Source: Leishmania mexicana MHOM/GT/2001/U1103 | Lineage: Eukaryota > Euglenozoa > Kinetoplastea > Trypanosomatida > Trypanosomatidae | Length of the DNA: 52,189 nt | Reading direction: 5' to 3' | NCBI RefSeq assembly: GCF_000234665.1 | Contig: NC_018322.1 | Span: 641,561 to 693,749 of the forward strand | Shown here: positions 9,293-19,491 of the stretch, in pieces | Position numbering within the stretch: the first letter of the stretch is position 1 | Layout: each line of letters opens with the position of its first letter | The notes under the pieces: generated by a model | Seen by the model: the letters and a program-made list of their open reading frames with translations, nothing else | Databases searched by the model: none | What the model was told of the DNA's origin: nothing | Program-made: the position numbers and the translations under genes

Positions 9293-10561
9293 ATGGCTGC
9301 GCCGGACAAGAGTGTTCGGCGCGCGGCGGTAGCGGGGGACGCGGCCTCTGTCGTCGATAACGGCGATGATGTGGTTACCTTTGTGGTTGGCAACGGCCAG
9401 CACACGCTTTACTTCTCGAAGCGCGCCTTGATGAGTCACGCGCCGTTTTTTCGCGAGTACTTCACGGAGCACGCCGCGGAGGCCACCGCTGCCAGCGGCG
9501 GTGGATCCGGTGGCACGACTGTTGTGCTGAAGCACGTGAAGCCGCGGTGCGCTGAAGCCGCTCTGCGCCTGTGCCAGAGCGCCAATCACTCTGATGACGG
9601 GCTCTTCTGGTCGCTGCAGCAGGAGTGCGAGCGAGCAGATGCAGCTCACAAGCCAGAGGCTCTGCGAGCTGTGCTCTCACTGTACGCAGCGTGCGTGAAG
9701 TTCGAGCTGCACGAGCACGCAAAAGCGGCCAGCGCGACTGCTGCCGGCGCTGTCACGGCACACACGGTGTACGATGTGCTGAAGACGTGCGCACGCTACG
9801 CGACGACACTGCTGCCGGAGACGAGACGGGGAGTTGGACTAGATGAGCTTCTCGCTGCATGCTATGCGTTTGTGCGGACTCCCGGCGCATGGCAGAGCGA
9901 GCGGCGCTGGCGCCGGCTCTACGAGCAGTACCCGGAGCTTTTTGAGATTGTCGCGGCAGCTAGCGCTGCTACTACAACATCCAGTGCGCATGGAGAGGGA
10001 AGCGCCATCGCTGCTGCAGGGGCCCTGCCATCTCCGCTGCGGCGCGTCCTCTTGTCTCCACAAAAGGAGCCAGCCACCCCTGGGTCGTCTGCGACAGCGA
10101 TGCCGGAATCGGCTGCGTCACTGCCGGATGTATTTGCTGGGCACCTTCGGCGGACAGAGAGTCTGGCACTGGCCGCGCAATGGCGCTGTCGCGCCATGTC
10201 AGCAGAAGTGGCTGCGCTGCGTGAGAACTGCGCTGCCCTCGAGGCCACTGCCCAGCGCGATGAGGCTGCTGCTGCAGAGGTGGCGCTCTACCTAGGCGAA
10301 GTACACGTGTACGTGCAGGCACTACGGCGCGCGGAGGCAGAGGTGCAGCAGTTGTGTGCTGCAGCTGCCACGGTGTGCGCTGCGCCATCTTCGTCTGCGG
10401 CTGCTGCCTCGACGCTGCACGAGCTGCGGTACGCCCTGCAGCGCGCGTCGGCGTGGGCTGCGGAGCGGAAGGCGACCATTGATGGGCTTCTCGCCAAGGA
10501 GCAAGACACGGTTTGTAAGCTTGACGCCGAGCTTGCCCGGCTGCGCGCGGTGATGTGCTAG
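9293..10561 (+). CDS. BTB/POZ-like domain protein with C-terminal coiled coil
   Basis: 422 residues. After a short N terminus, residues ~25-110 read as a BTB/POZ-like fold: a strand-turn-strand (VVTFVVGNGQHTLYFSKR), then ALMSHAPFFREYF, the classic segment where BTB proteins have H-x-x-x-L...S-x-x-F-x-x-x-F. A helical region with conserved-looking aromatic and Leu residues follows (LYEQYPELFEIV near residue 220). The last ~120 residues are Ala/Glu/Arg-rich and coiled-coil-like. BTB domains mediate dimerisation and, in some families, recruit cullin-3; no Kelch or MATH partner is visible. The cellular role is unknown. The BTB assignment is by pattern, not by alignment. Confidence 0.75.
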   Translation: MAAPDKSVRRAAVAGDAASVVDNGDDVVTFVVGNGQHTLYFSKRALMSHAPFFREYFTEHAAEATAASGGGSGGTTVVLKHVKPRCAEAALRLCQSANHSDDGLFWSLQQECERADAAHKPEALRAVLSLYAACVKFELHEHAKAASATAAGAVTAHTVYDVLKTCARYATTLLPETRRGVGLDELLAACYAFVRTPGAWQSERRWRRLYEQYPELFEIVAAASAATTTSSAHGEGSAIAAAGALPSPLRRVLLSPQKEPATPGSSATAMPESAASLPDVFAGHLRRTESLALAAQWRCRAMSAEVAALRENCAALEATAQRDEAAAAEVALYLGEVHVYVQALRRAEAEVQQLCAAAATVCAAPSSSAAAASTLHELRYALQRASAWAAERKATIDGLLAKEQDTVCKLDAELARLRAVMC

Positions 10562-11230
10562 AGCTGTATTTGACCTGCTGCATGTGTCTTGCACAAGTAC
10601 GTGCTGTCACCCCTTCTCTCCATACCTAATACAGCTCCTGCATTGCACACGCAGAGGGAAGGAGAGGGCCACTCACGGATGAATGTTGCGCCGCGCGCGC
10701 TTCAACGGCTCGTTAGCTCGAACATGCGCACACGTGCAGACAACGTCTGTGCAGCTGAAAGCGATGTGTGCACTGCTTCCTGTGTTGTGGAGGAAGGGCA
10801 AGAAAAGGGCACCGCCCCCTAACGGGCAGGCAAAACGGCCATGGGCGACCACACTCCCTCGCTCGCCTTCTCTCGTGCGCGTGGCCTTTCTGACGGCTTC
10901 CTTTTGGTGACGCTGTCTACTCTGCCTTGTCATCTCCACTGCGCTTGGCCCCGTTGGGTGTGCGTGTCTGTGCCTGTCGCGCGAGCACCCACACACGATG
11001 CCCTCGCCCCTCTCTCTCTCCCCGTGTGCTGCTCCTCCGCCACGAAGGATGCACATCTTATGTTGCCCGTCGCTCTCCTTCATCTCTCTTCTACTTCAAT
11101 GCTTTGGTGACACACTACTGGCCGCACCACTGGCCACGGTCATGGCCGCGCATTCTCGCTGGTGCGCAGACGTCGTGCGCCAGCTTTGCTCCATCCGATA
11201 CCGGACGAACACACAAGCGTAGAAGGCGGC
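10562..11230 (+). other. Intergenic region
   Basis: 3' UTR and spacer with CT-rich tracts at ~11000-11038 and 11067-11098. An AG at 11168-11169 is a plausible splice acceptor about 60 bases before the next start. No gene seen. Confidence 0.55.
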
Positions 11231-12922
11231 ATGTTCCCGGTCGACCCTGCACATGAATCGGCACTCGTGGACCCGCTGTTCATGCTGCGGCTGTACAAGC
11301 GAGTCGCGTACGGTCTTGTGCGGCGTCCGCACGCCGACGGCGCCCGAGCTTTGCTGCCTTCGTTCCTTTCTGTGGACGCCCGCTACGTCGAGTCGAACAA
11401 CGCCGCGGTAGACGCGGCAGCGCTGCTCACCGCTGTGGAGCCCATATTCCCGGCGTCTTTGCTGACACACAAGGAGGTCTGTCTTCTCCTTCGTGTCCTG
11501 CCGCTGGAAGAGGAGGAGTCGGCGCCGAACGCGGAGAACGAGGACGCCTTTAGGGTGGCACAGAGGGGCAGGTGCAGTTCCGTCCCCAGGGGCATCCGAC
11601 CTGGTAGTGTCACGCTGGCGTTGCGGGAGATCATCCCGTTTCGGACGTGGCAGGTATCGCAAACGGTGGCAACTATCCGCCGCACGGTGCAAAAGAGTCC
11701 CGTCATGAGCCCGTTTGAAGAGCACGTCGTGGACCTGTTGGATTGGCAGAGCAGCCGCCGTCGGCAGGCAACGGAGGCGGCCCCGCCTCCGTTGGAGCGC
11801 TGGGAGGCGCTGGTGTTTATGGAGAACACCTGTGGGCTGAGCAGCTCCGAATCACATGGGCTGTTGCACTACTGCGCCAGCGAGGAGGGCGACGACGCCG
11901 AGGACGGGGCGGTGACTGGCTCGTACCTGGGCTGCGAGGTCCAACTGCTGCACCAGTTGCTGTTCAGCGAAGCAATTCCCGGTGTAGCCGAGTATCCGCT
12001 GCTGATGGGACGCTTCGCAGAAGCTACCCTAGAGATTGGAGAGACGGAGGGCTGTTGCACCGGCACGCTTGCCTTCCTGAGCGTCCTGGAGTCGATCGAG
12101 CTTCATTACCCAGACCGCAGCCGACGGCTGTCACCAGATTTAGATATCGGGACGCTGGTGCGGGGAGAGCTGACGCCGCGGCACTTCTTCTACGTATGCA
12201 CCCGGCTGCGCACCGGGTTCCGCCAGGAGGAGTCGGATCAGCTCTACTACTACCTCAAGAAGGACAGCGAAACCGACGACGGTGTGCTCGTCGCGGACCT
12301 ACTTGCTGCGTACAGGCAGTACTTCCCCTCAGTCACGGTCTCGATGCTGCAGCTGGTGCAAGCAGCTGTGGTGCAGTGGATACGACGCAACGCCAAGGAT
12401 GCGCCGGCATTTGTGCAGCTCTACTCAGCGCTGAGAGAGTGGGGTGCCGCGCATGTGCCGATTAAGCCGTTCATCAAATCGCTGCGCGCTGCTGGGGTGC
12501 CGGACGGTATCTCAGGTGTGTTGGATGTCGAGCTCGAGTGGCTGCGGCTGAAGGCCCCAACCCGGGTCGATTTACTACTAATGCTATGCAGCCCCGTCCC
12601 GCCGTCACGTGCCGCCATTATTCATAAGCTGTTCGACCGGCTCGACGAGCGACAGTTTGGCACGGTTACCTGCGCTGTTGTTCTGAGGTGCTTCCGTCCA
12701 GAGCTCATCGAGGGCAACACCTTGCGTCGGCAAGGGGCAATTTGGAGGAAGGCGCTGGAAGCGTACACCGCGGAGTTAGGGGAGGAGGAGCTCGGCTACG
12801 ACGTCTTCGCATACTTTTGGTACATGATCTCCGCCGGCATCGAGGACGACCCGACATTCACGATGGCCCTCTGGCAGGCGTTCGGCCTCTCCGATGACGG
12901 CCAACGGTCTAGACGCACCTAG
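11231..12922 (+). CDS. EF-hand-like protein, calcyphosin-like C terminus
   Basis: 563 residues, soluble, no signal peptide or membrane segment. The C-terminal ~110 residues resemble the last part of calcyphosin-type EF-hand proteins: IIHKLFDRLDERQFGTVT near residue 463 is an EF-hand helix-loop with few acidic loop residues, and the final segment (FAYFWYMISAGIEDDPTF) matches the family's aromatic-x-x-x-SA-x-I-x-x-D-x-x-F pattern. A related helical repeat (ALREWGAAHVPIKPFIKSLRAAGVP) precedes it. The loops lack the full set of calcium ligands, so binding may be lost. Relatives in other protists are often flagellar, but location here is inference. The ATG at 11231 is the first in frame. Confidence 0.75.
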   Translation: MFPVDPAHESALVDPLFMLRLYKRVAYGLVRRPHADGARALLPSFLSVDARYVESNNAAVDAAALLTAVEPIFPASLLTHKEVCLLLRVLPLEEEESAPNAENEDAFRVAQRGRCSSVPRGIRPGSVTLALREIIPFRTWQVSQTVATIRRTVQKSPVMSPFEEHVVDLLDWQSSRRRQATEAAPPPLERWEALVFMENTCGLSSSESHGLLHYCASEEGDDAEDGAVTGSYLGCEVQLLHQLLFSEAIPGVAEYPLLMGRFAEATLEIGETEGCCTGTLAFLSVLESIELHYPDRSRRLSPDLDIGTLVRGELTPRHFFYVCTRLRTGFRQEESDQLYYYLKKDSETDDGVLVADLLAAYRQYFPSVTVSMLQLVQAAVVQWIRRNAKDAPAFVQLYSALREWGAAHVPIKPFIKSLRAAGVPDGISGVLDVELEWLRLKAPTRVDLLLMLCSPVPPSRAAIIHKLFDRLDERQFGTVTCAVVLRCFRPELIEGNTLRRQGAIWRKALEAYTAELGEEELGYDVFAYFWYMISAGIEDDPTFTMALWQAFGLSDDGQRSRRT

Positions 12923-13527
12923 CCTCATCGGAAGAGGAGGCAAAGAGGTGCGCTAGGCTGGAGGAGGGCAGCGATGATATGCTGCGCGGGAACAGGATAA
13001 TTCCTCTGTTGCAGGTGCGAGCGTGCCTCGGTGCACATGAGCGGCAGAGCACAGCATGCGCATACCCGCCACCTCCCTCATGTCCGCTGAACATCCTCTA
13101 GCTTGTCCAAATCGTCGTACAGACGCTAGTGGACAGGTACGTGTGGGCGAGTGCTTAGGCCTGTGTCCGCTCTACTCGCCGCCACCGCCCAGAGTCGAGT
13201 GTTGTGACCTTCATGCCAGCTCCCCCACTCACCTTTTTCTCTCGGTCAGCCCTTCCAGGTGCCTTCATTCCGGCGCAATGTGGAATGACATGTGCGACGT
13301 GCAGCGTTGCGCAACTCAGCGGAAGGCCCGGCTAAGCCGAACAGAGACATGCAAATACCATAGACTGTCCACCAGCACTGGCAGCAACACATGGAAAGAG
13401 AGGGCGACGGCCAGCACGCCAGCGAGGAGTGGATTTTAGTGCGTGCCTGTGCCGCCTCTTCTCTTTTACTTCTTCGTGCATGTATCTGCGCTTTTTTGTT
13501 TTGTTCTTCTGACATTGTCTGGCCCCT
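12923..13527 (+). other. Intergenic region, 3' UTR of EF-hand-like gene
   Basis: No gene seen. Bases ~13475-13527 are nearly the same as 1642-1694, so the homology between the first two family A repeats extends some 50 bases upstream of the element proper. Confidence 0.6.
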
Positions 13528-14101
13528 GATGACGGGGGACACCTCAGTGCGTGGTAACTCAGGACCCCGTGCCACCCACCCAAGAGTGGGTGAGGGGAGG
13601 GGGTGGCCCAGCAGCAGCCCTGTCCCTGCCACACGTGGGGGCACCTCTGGCGGTGGCAGGGTCATGCACCTACGACGTAGGGGGCGGTCCGAGCGCTGCA
13701 TCGCTACTGATGTCGGCGGCCAGGTCGTGGATGGCGTGGTGTCGGGGCGGACTGCGGCAGTGCGCGCGTCTGAGCCATGCACATGATAGGCAGAGCGTCA
13801 GCGTGGCTCGAGCGTATCCCACCCCCGCCCTCGCTGCCCACTGGTGTGTGTGTGTGGGTGGGGGCCTGGGTGTCACCGCCGAGGGGGACGCGCGAGGTGG
13901 CGGCCGGGATGGTGTGAGCGGCGGTGGGGCGACCCGCGGAGCTGGGGTGTTGGGTGGCGTTTGAGGCCGGGGCCGCGCCCAGCTGGCTGAGTGGGCGCAC
14001 TGCTGTAACGCGTGTCTAGGGCTGCTTCGCGCCACGTGACGGGCCTTTGGCGGGCCGGGTAGAGTCGACTTGAGGCCGTGCTCTGTGGCAGCGACATGGA
14101 C
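13528..14101 (+). mobile_element. SIDER-like element, family A, copy 2
   Basis: 574 bp, differing from copy 1 by a single substitution that I can see, with the same 5' retroposon-like signature. It lies in the 3' UTR/spacer between the EF-hand-like gene and the RING gene, in sense orientation. After the shared GACATGGAC end the flanks of all three copies diverge. Confidence 0.75.
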
Positions 14102-14866
14102 ACGCAGAACGGCAAAACAGATGACTTTGAAGGGCAACAACGGAATGTGAGCTCACCGCCGGCATTTCCGGGTCGTGATTCATGTACCGCATGATGACCG
14201 AGGAGGAGGGCAGGGGGGGTGGAGGTGCGAAGACACCCTCTATCGGTGGCCTGCTACCCGCGTAGGCCCGCCGTCTTTAGAAGGAGAACAATCGCTGGTG
14301 TGCGCGCGAGTATGTTGCGGCCTACCGTGTGTTCTTCTGAGTCCTTCACAACTCCTCCGTCCAGCTGCAATGCGCTGTGCTTGCATCTTCTCTGCCGTCG
14401 ACTGCACTGCTACTCGTTTCCTTGCGCACATCTTCCGTGACACGCACACCCGCAGAATTTTCTCTCGCTTCTACCTGAGCGGTCTCCTGCCGCGTTCTTG
14501 TGCCCCATCTTTGGGCCCCTACAGTATAGCCGTCCGCTGACTTTCGTCTCTACTTTCTTTACAGCGGTGTCTTGCGCTGAGCGACTCGCTACACGTGCCT
14601 TTCCAAGCTGCAGGCACACAAGCACTCTGTGGCTTATCAACCTCATAGTGGCGCACCGGGGAGGGTGTGCAGGTGAACCTGAGTAGGAGGGTACAGCCGT
14701 CGCTATCAGCTCTGCTTCATTGGCTGCTCTGGTAACGTTGTGTGGCACAGGTCTCTTCAGGCGTCGGGCGCACCACTTATTCCCTCTACTGCAACACGTC
14801 GTCGTCATCCGGTGCCGGCGTCCTTTTCGATCACCACCGCCGTTGTCGCTGCTTACCGTCATCATC
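14102..14866 (+). other. Intergenic region upstream of RING gene
   Basis: No gene seen. There are pyrimidine-rich stretches at 14400-14480 and 14750-14855. AG sites at 14749-14750 and 14759-14760 are possible splice acceptors for the RING gene. Confidence 0.55.
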
Positions 14867-15331
14867 ATGAGCGGGCTGGAGCTTATTGCACTCGTGCCGA
14901 TTGGCATTGCCGGATGGAAGCTTTTACAGAAACTGGGAGACCAGCAGAGCCTCATAGCGCAGCACGAGCTGACCATCAATAGCCAGAAAGAGATGCTGGA
15001 CTCCATCGTGAACGCCGATAGAGCTGGCCCGTTGAGTCGACTCAACCTTGCGGTGGTCGCCGGCACGCTGGTCTTGGCTGGGACGGTGACCTACAAAAAC
15101 TGGTCACTTACCAAGTCATTCACGGTTCGCCCACCGCCCAACTACGAGCCCACGCAAGCCACGTTTGACGCGGAGCAGTGCGTCATTTGCTTAGAAAACT
15201 GCAAAGATACCGTCTTTCTGCCATGCCGACACCTGTGCACGTGCTGGAGCTGCGCGAGTCGCATCGGGAACAGTGCCTGTCCGACCTGCCGAGCACCGAT
15301 CAAGGCTATGCAGTTTGTCTACCAGCAATGA
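14867..15331 (+). CDS. Small membrane RING-finger protein (MUL1/IAP-type RING)
   Basis: 154 residues, probable E3 ubiquitin ligase. An N-terminal hydrophobic segment (residues ~4-17) and a second one (~60-77) flank a polar helical loop of about 40 residues. The C terminus carries a complete C3HC4 RING: C105-x2-C108, C120-x-H122, C126-x2-C129, C138-x2-C141, with the H-x3-C spacing and CPTCR ending seen in IAP and MUL1/MAPL ligases. MUL1 has the same order (membrane helix, loop domain, membrane helix, RING) but a much longer loop, so this is a compact version. Location in mitochondrial or another internal membrane is inferred from that likeness. The ATG at 14867 precedes the first membrane helix; the long upstream frame is pyrimidine-tract-like. 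Confidence 0.87.
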   Translation: MSGLELIALVPIGIAGWKLLQKLGDQQSLIAQHELTINSQKEMLDSIVNADRAGPLSRLNLAVVAGTLVLAGTVTYKNWSLTKSFTVRPPPNYEPTQATFDAEQCVICLENCKDTVFLPCRHLCTCWSCASRIGNSACPTCRAPIKAMQFVYQQ

Positions 15332-16116
15332 GAGAATTGGGGTGGTGGTGTAGCCAGCGCTGGACTGATCATCGCATCCCCTACCAGCACGCGTGACAGA
15401 AGCAGGTGCCCACCCACCCCTTCCTCGCTCTCTCCGTCATTTTCGACCCTTTTCACTTTGATTGCTTCAGCGTGTCATGCTTTCCCAGCTTTTCGATGTT
15501 TTACTCCGCAGTGCTCGATTTATGTTAGCCTGCATGCGTGCGCGTACGTGGGTCCGCCTGTGCGGTCTTCTGCATCGAGGGGAGTACGGCTGCTGCTACG
15601 AATGCTGCTTTTGGGCAGACATGGCAGTGCGACGCCCTGGCGAATCCGGTCGGCACGTGCATGTGCCATTTGTTTCCTCAGTGGCTGAGCCCTACTCTTA
15701 ATGACGCGAAGAGGTGTCCCTGTCTTTATTGCTGTTTCTCTCCTGCTTCCACTCGCGCTTCAACTACGTTGTTGTTCAGCGCCTTGCGCAGGAAAAAAAC
15801 GGAGCGAAACATGGAGTGGGGGGGCAGGTGCAGCCACACTACATGCCCCAACCCGCCCCCTTTTTTCTGATATACGAGAGCGAGGGAGGAGAGATGTACG
15901 TCCACCTCGTGTCTTGGGCTGCGTGCCCTGCGTGCATTATTGTTCCGCCTCTCACACTCTGTCTTGCACCGATCTCTCCGTCCTTCCCTTTCTTCTTCCT
16001 GCTGCGCCGCTATGGTGGATGTCTTCTGCTTTGTTTTCGGGTGTGACTCCTACGCGCTTGTCATTGCGCTCTTCTCCTTTTTGCACCCCTCTTTCCTGGC
16101 GCGGCAACCGTTCTCC
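15332..16116 (+). other. Intergenic region, 3' UTR of RING gene
   Basis: CT-rich tracts and low-complexity frames on both strands; no gene seen. Confidence 0.55.
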
Positions 16117-16690
16117 GATGATGGGGGACACCTCAGTGCGCGGTAACTCAGGACCCCGTGCCACCCACCCAAGAGTGGGTGAGGGGAGGGTGTGGCCCAG
16201 CAGCAGCCCTGTCCCTGCCACACGTGGGGGCACCTCTGGCGGTGGCAGGGTCATGCACCTACGACGTAGGGGGCGGTCCGAGCGCTGCATCGCTACTGAT
16301 GTCGGCGGCCAGGTCGTGGATGGCGTGGTGTCGGGGCGGACTGCGGCAGTGCGCGCGTCTGAGCCATGCACATGATAGGCAGAGCGTCAGCGTGGCTCGA
16401 GCGTATCCCACCCCCGCCCTCGCTGCCCACTGGTGTGTGTGTGTGGGTGGGGGCCTGGGTGTCACCGCCGAGGGGGACGCGCGAGGTGGCGGCCGGGATG
16501 GTGTGAGCGGCGGTGGGGCGACCCGCGGAGCTGGGGTGTTGGGTGGCGTTTGAGGCCGGGGCCGCGCCCAGCTGGCTGAGTGGGCGCACTGCTGTAACGC
16601 GTGTCTAGGGCTGCTTCGCGCCACGTGACGGGCCTTTGGCGGGCCGGGTAGAGTCGACTTGAGGCCGTGCTCTGTGGCAGCGACACGGAC
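16117..16690 (+). mobile_element. SIDER-like element, family A, copy 3
   Basis: 574 bp, sense orientation, differing from copies 1 and 2 at only a few positions (near 16127, 16141, 16190 and 16686). Unlike copies 1 and 2, its upstream flank is unrelated to theirs, which marks the 5' element boundary at about 16117. It lies in the 3' UTR of the RING gene. Confidence 0.75.
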
Positions 16691-17700
16691 CGGCTGAAGC
16701 GAAGCACCAATGACCGGCACTTCTGTTTTTTGTGCAATGGGATCGCTGACAGAGGTGTGCACGGGCTTCGTGATGGAGGAGGCAGATGTTTGTGTGTGAT
16801 GCGAGCAGGGAGGAGATATGTGCTGGCGCGTGCGTGTATGTATGTGTCCGAGGGGTGTAGGCGAGTCGCAACGTGGCAGGGAGCACAACCTCTGACACAA
16901 AGGCCTGTTCTTCGCTAGGCGGATGTGCGCGTCTTTGTCCTTCTCGCTTGCTCTCCGCCTCTGTGCTTTTACGGCCTCCGTCACGCCAGGGCGCGTCTTC
17001 TCTTTCTTCGTCACTTTTGTTTTTGTGTGCAGACGCGCGCCTCACCTCGCTTTCACTCACAAGCGCGCTGCAGTCGTCTGCGTGTCAACAAACCCTGAAG
17101 AAGCGACGAGAGGAAAATAATAAAAAAAACAGTGACTGAGCAGCGGCGGCTGATGGGTTATGCAGCCGAAGCAATTCTGTTTCTCGGAGGACAGAGTACT
17201 TCTCCCTTGACACGTTCACACCCGGGAGCTTCGTACGCCTCTCTCCCTCAAGCACTGCGGTCTCAAGGAGACGCGTCAGCGACGCCAGCTAAATGACAGA
17301 AGTGCGTGTTTGTCCGTGACTTCCTCGCACCCTCGAAGTGGATGCTGCGCGTTGCACCCCTCTCCAGTGTGTGAAGTGCCTCTCGCTTCCGCTAAAATGA
17401 CTGTCGTTTCGCGTTTTATTAGGCAAGACGGTAGCGATGCTCGCCACAATGATGCCAAGGAAAGCACTCGCGTTATTGCGTCTCTCCTGACCTCTTTCCT
17501 TCCCCGTATCCGCCTCTCACCGGTCGCCCCATGCGTTGTCTGTCTCTGCGTCAATGTGTTTCTGTGTTCGGCCGCGGGGAAGACCCCGAACGAAAGTGCA
17601 TCGCTTACCCCTCATTCGACTCTCCTCCAGCCGTTGCCACTCTAGCGCCCCATTGCGTACGCCGCAGAAACGGAAAACGGGTATTCATCATTTGCGGGCC
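16691..17700 (+). other. Intergenic region upstream of nucleoside hydrolase
   Basis: No gene seen. There is an A-rich patch at ~17112-17131 and a CT tract at 17485-17522. The AG at 17629-17630 is the best splice acceptor for the hydrolase. Confidence 0.55.
17605..17630 (+). promoter_or_regulatory. Candidate spliced-leader acceptor for nucleoside hydrolase
   Basis: CTCATTCGACTCTCCTCCAG-type tract ending in AG at 17629-17630, 70 bases before the ATG at 17701. It supports the short start over the in-frame extension. Confidence 0.5.
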
Positions 17701-18645
17701 ATGCCGCAGAAGATTATTCTCGATTGTGATCCCGGAATCGATGATGCCGTGGCCATCTTTCTCGCCTACGGCAACCCGGAGATCGAGCTGCTGGCCATTA
17801 CGACGGTGGTGGGCAACCAGACCTTGGAGAAGGTGACCCGGAACGCGCGGCTGGTAGCTGACGTGGCCGGCATCGTTGGTGTGCCCGTCGCGGCTGGTTG
17901 CGCCAAGCCCCTCGTACGCGGTGTGCGGAATGCCTCTCAGATTCACGGCGAAACCGGCTTGGGTAACGTCTCCTACCCACCAGAGTTCAAGACAAAGTTG
18001 GACAGCCGCCATGCAGTGCAGGTGATCATCGACCTTATCATGTCGCACGAGCCCAAGACGATCACGCTTGTGCCTACGGGTGGCCTGACGAACATTGCGA
18101 TGGCTGTCCGGCTTGAGCCGCGCATCGTGGAGCGTGTGAAGGAGGTCGTTCTGATGGGTGGCGGCTACCATACTGCTAATGCGTCTCCTGTCGCGGAGTT
18201 CAACATTCTCGTCGACCCGGAGGCGGCACATATTGTGTTCAACGAGAGCTGGAACGTAACAATGGTGGGGTTGGACCTGACGCACCAGGCGCTCGCCACG
18301 CCGGCGGTCCGGAAGCGGGTGAAGGAGGTGGGCACGAAGCCGGCTGCATTCATGCTGGGGATTTTGGACTTTTATACAAAAGTGTACGAAAAGCAGCGCA
18401 ACACGTACGCCACGGTGCACGATCCCTGCGCTGTGGCGTACGTGATTGACCCCACAGTGATGACGACGGAGCGAGTGCCAGTCGACATCGAGCTCAATGG
18501 GGCACTGACGACTGGGATGACGGTCACGGACTTCCGCTACCCGCAGCCAAAGAACTGCCACACGCAGGTGGCGGTAAAGCTGGACTTCGACAAGTTTTGG
18601 TGCCTCGTGATTGACGCACTCGAGCGCATCGGCAATCCTGAATGA
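17701..18645 (+). CDS. NSNH: Non-specific (inosine-uridine preferring) nucleoside hydrolase
   Basis: 314 residues, full family length. It hydrolyses purine and pyrimidine ribonucleosides to base and ribose in purine salvage, which is essential in parasites without de novo purine synthesis. The N-terminal DCDPGIDDA motif carries Asp10, Asp14 and Asp15. Thr126 lies in VPTGGLTN, Glu166 and Asn168 in EFN, and the catalytic His240-Asp241 pair in VHDPC. All calcium and ribose ligands known for trypanosomatid enzymes are present, so it should be active. The start is set by DCDPG at residues 8-12, as in homologues. An inverted SIDER lies in its presumed 3' UTR, ~0.4 kb downstream. Identification is firm. 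Confidence 0.97.
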   Translation: MPQKIILDCDPGIDDAVAIFLAYGNPEIELLAITTVVGNQTLEKVTRNARLVADVAGIVGVPVAAGCAKPLVRGVRNASQIHGETGLGNVSYPPEFKTKLDSRHAVQVIIDLIMSHEPKTITLVPTGGLTNIAMAVRLEPRIVERVKEVVLMGGGYHTANASPVAEFNILVDPEAAHIVFNESWNVTMVGLDLTHQALATPAVRKRVKEVGTKPAAFMLGILDFYTKVYEKQRNTYATVHDPCAVAYVIDPTVMTTERVPVDIELNGALTTGMTVTDFRYPQPKNCHTQVAVKLDFDKFWCLVIDALERIGNPE

Positions 18646-19054
18646 CGTGTGTGTCGCGATTGGCCATCAGCGCAGTGACGAGCGCGGGTCTTTTTTTCGC
18701 CCCGCTGCGAGGTTATTGTCACTGCGATGGTGCAGCTCCGTGCCGCACGGAGGAAAAGGGTGGATGGGCAATGGCGAAGCAGCTGCGAGGGTAGTGGTGC
18801 CAGTTACAAAGCCGACTAGCCGATTACGCCGCCTCCGCCACCTGCACCGCCTGAATCACCCTTTCTCGCGCCTCCTTACAGCATCCTTTGCATTCTTTTT
18901 CGTTTTCCATCGGCTCAGCGACCGTATCGCACCCTCCCTTTTTCCTACCGGCCGCAACAGGGACGAGAGGCGTCGCTGGCACGCCGATCTATTGAGAGCG
19001 CGTATACCACAAAAAATCGAAGACATCTTTATTGAACATATTTTTGACTACTAT
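18646..19054 (+). other. 3' UTR of nucleoside hydrolase
   Basis: No gene seen between the hydrolase stop and the inverted SIDER. An A/T-rich stretch at ~19008-19053 abuts the 3' end of the element and reads, on the minus strand, as an A-rich tail. Confidence 0.55.
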
Positions 19055-19491
19055 TCTCCAACGTGTCAACCCCACCACGAACCAGTCAGCACCTGTGCAC
19101 ACACAACCGCAGCCCACCCATCGCTGTCGCACGGCGGTGATGTCAAGCAGCCGGGCCAGCCAACGTCGCTCGGCATCGTTCAGCCCACTGCCATTCTACT
19201 GCACACAGAGCAGCCGAGGCCCAGAACTACGCCCGACATCACCGCAGCGCAGTGATAGCAGGAGAAGCAGCAGGTGGATGCGTGCACTTGCGGAACACGC
19301 GGGCAGGACTCGCAGTGGGCTGGTCCAGGCGTGAGCACGACTATACGTCTCCTCGGCACAGCGCCAGCCGAGCCCTGTCCGCCGATGCCAGAGACCCCGC
19401 AGCCGCACCAGAGGGCAGCCGCTGCAGGGCCTCGGCAGTATCACGACGAGTGGGCACTGGACCATGACACCAGCGTGTGGTGGCCAGCATT
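19055..19491 (-). mobile_element. SIDER-like element, family B, inverted copy
   Basis: 437-bp element on the minus strand, reading AATGCTGGCCACCACACGCT at its 5' end (high coordinates). It is almost the same as the plus-strand copy at 33736-34172 and the tandem copies from 43378. Its 5' signature (GGCCACC, then CGCTGGTGTCATGG) is of the ingi/L1Tc/SIDER type. The bases following its 3' end on the minus strand are A-rich. It lies antisense in the presumed nucleoside hydrolase 3' UTR and forms an inverted pair with the copies at 33.7 and 43.4 kb. Confidence 0.75.

Noticed and set aside
17605..18561. 318-codon minus-strand frame
   Set aside because: Antisense shadow of the nucleoside hydrolase; GC-rich coding DNA commonly leaves an open frame on the other strand.
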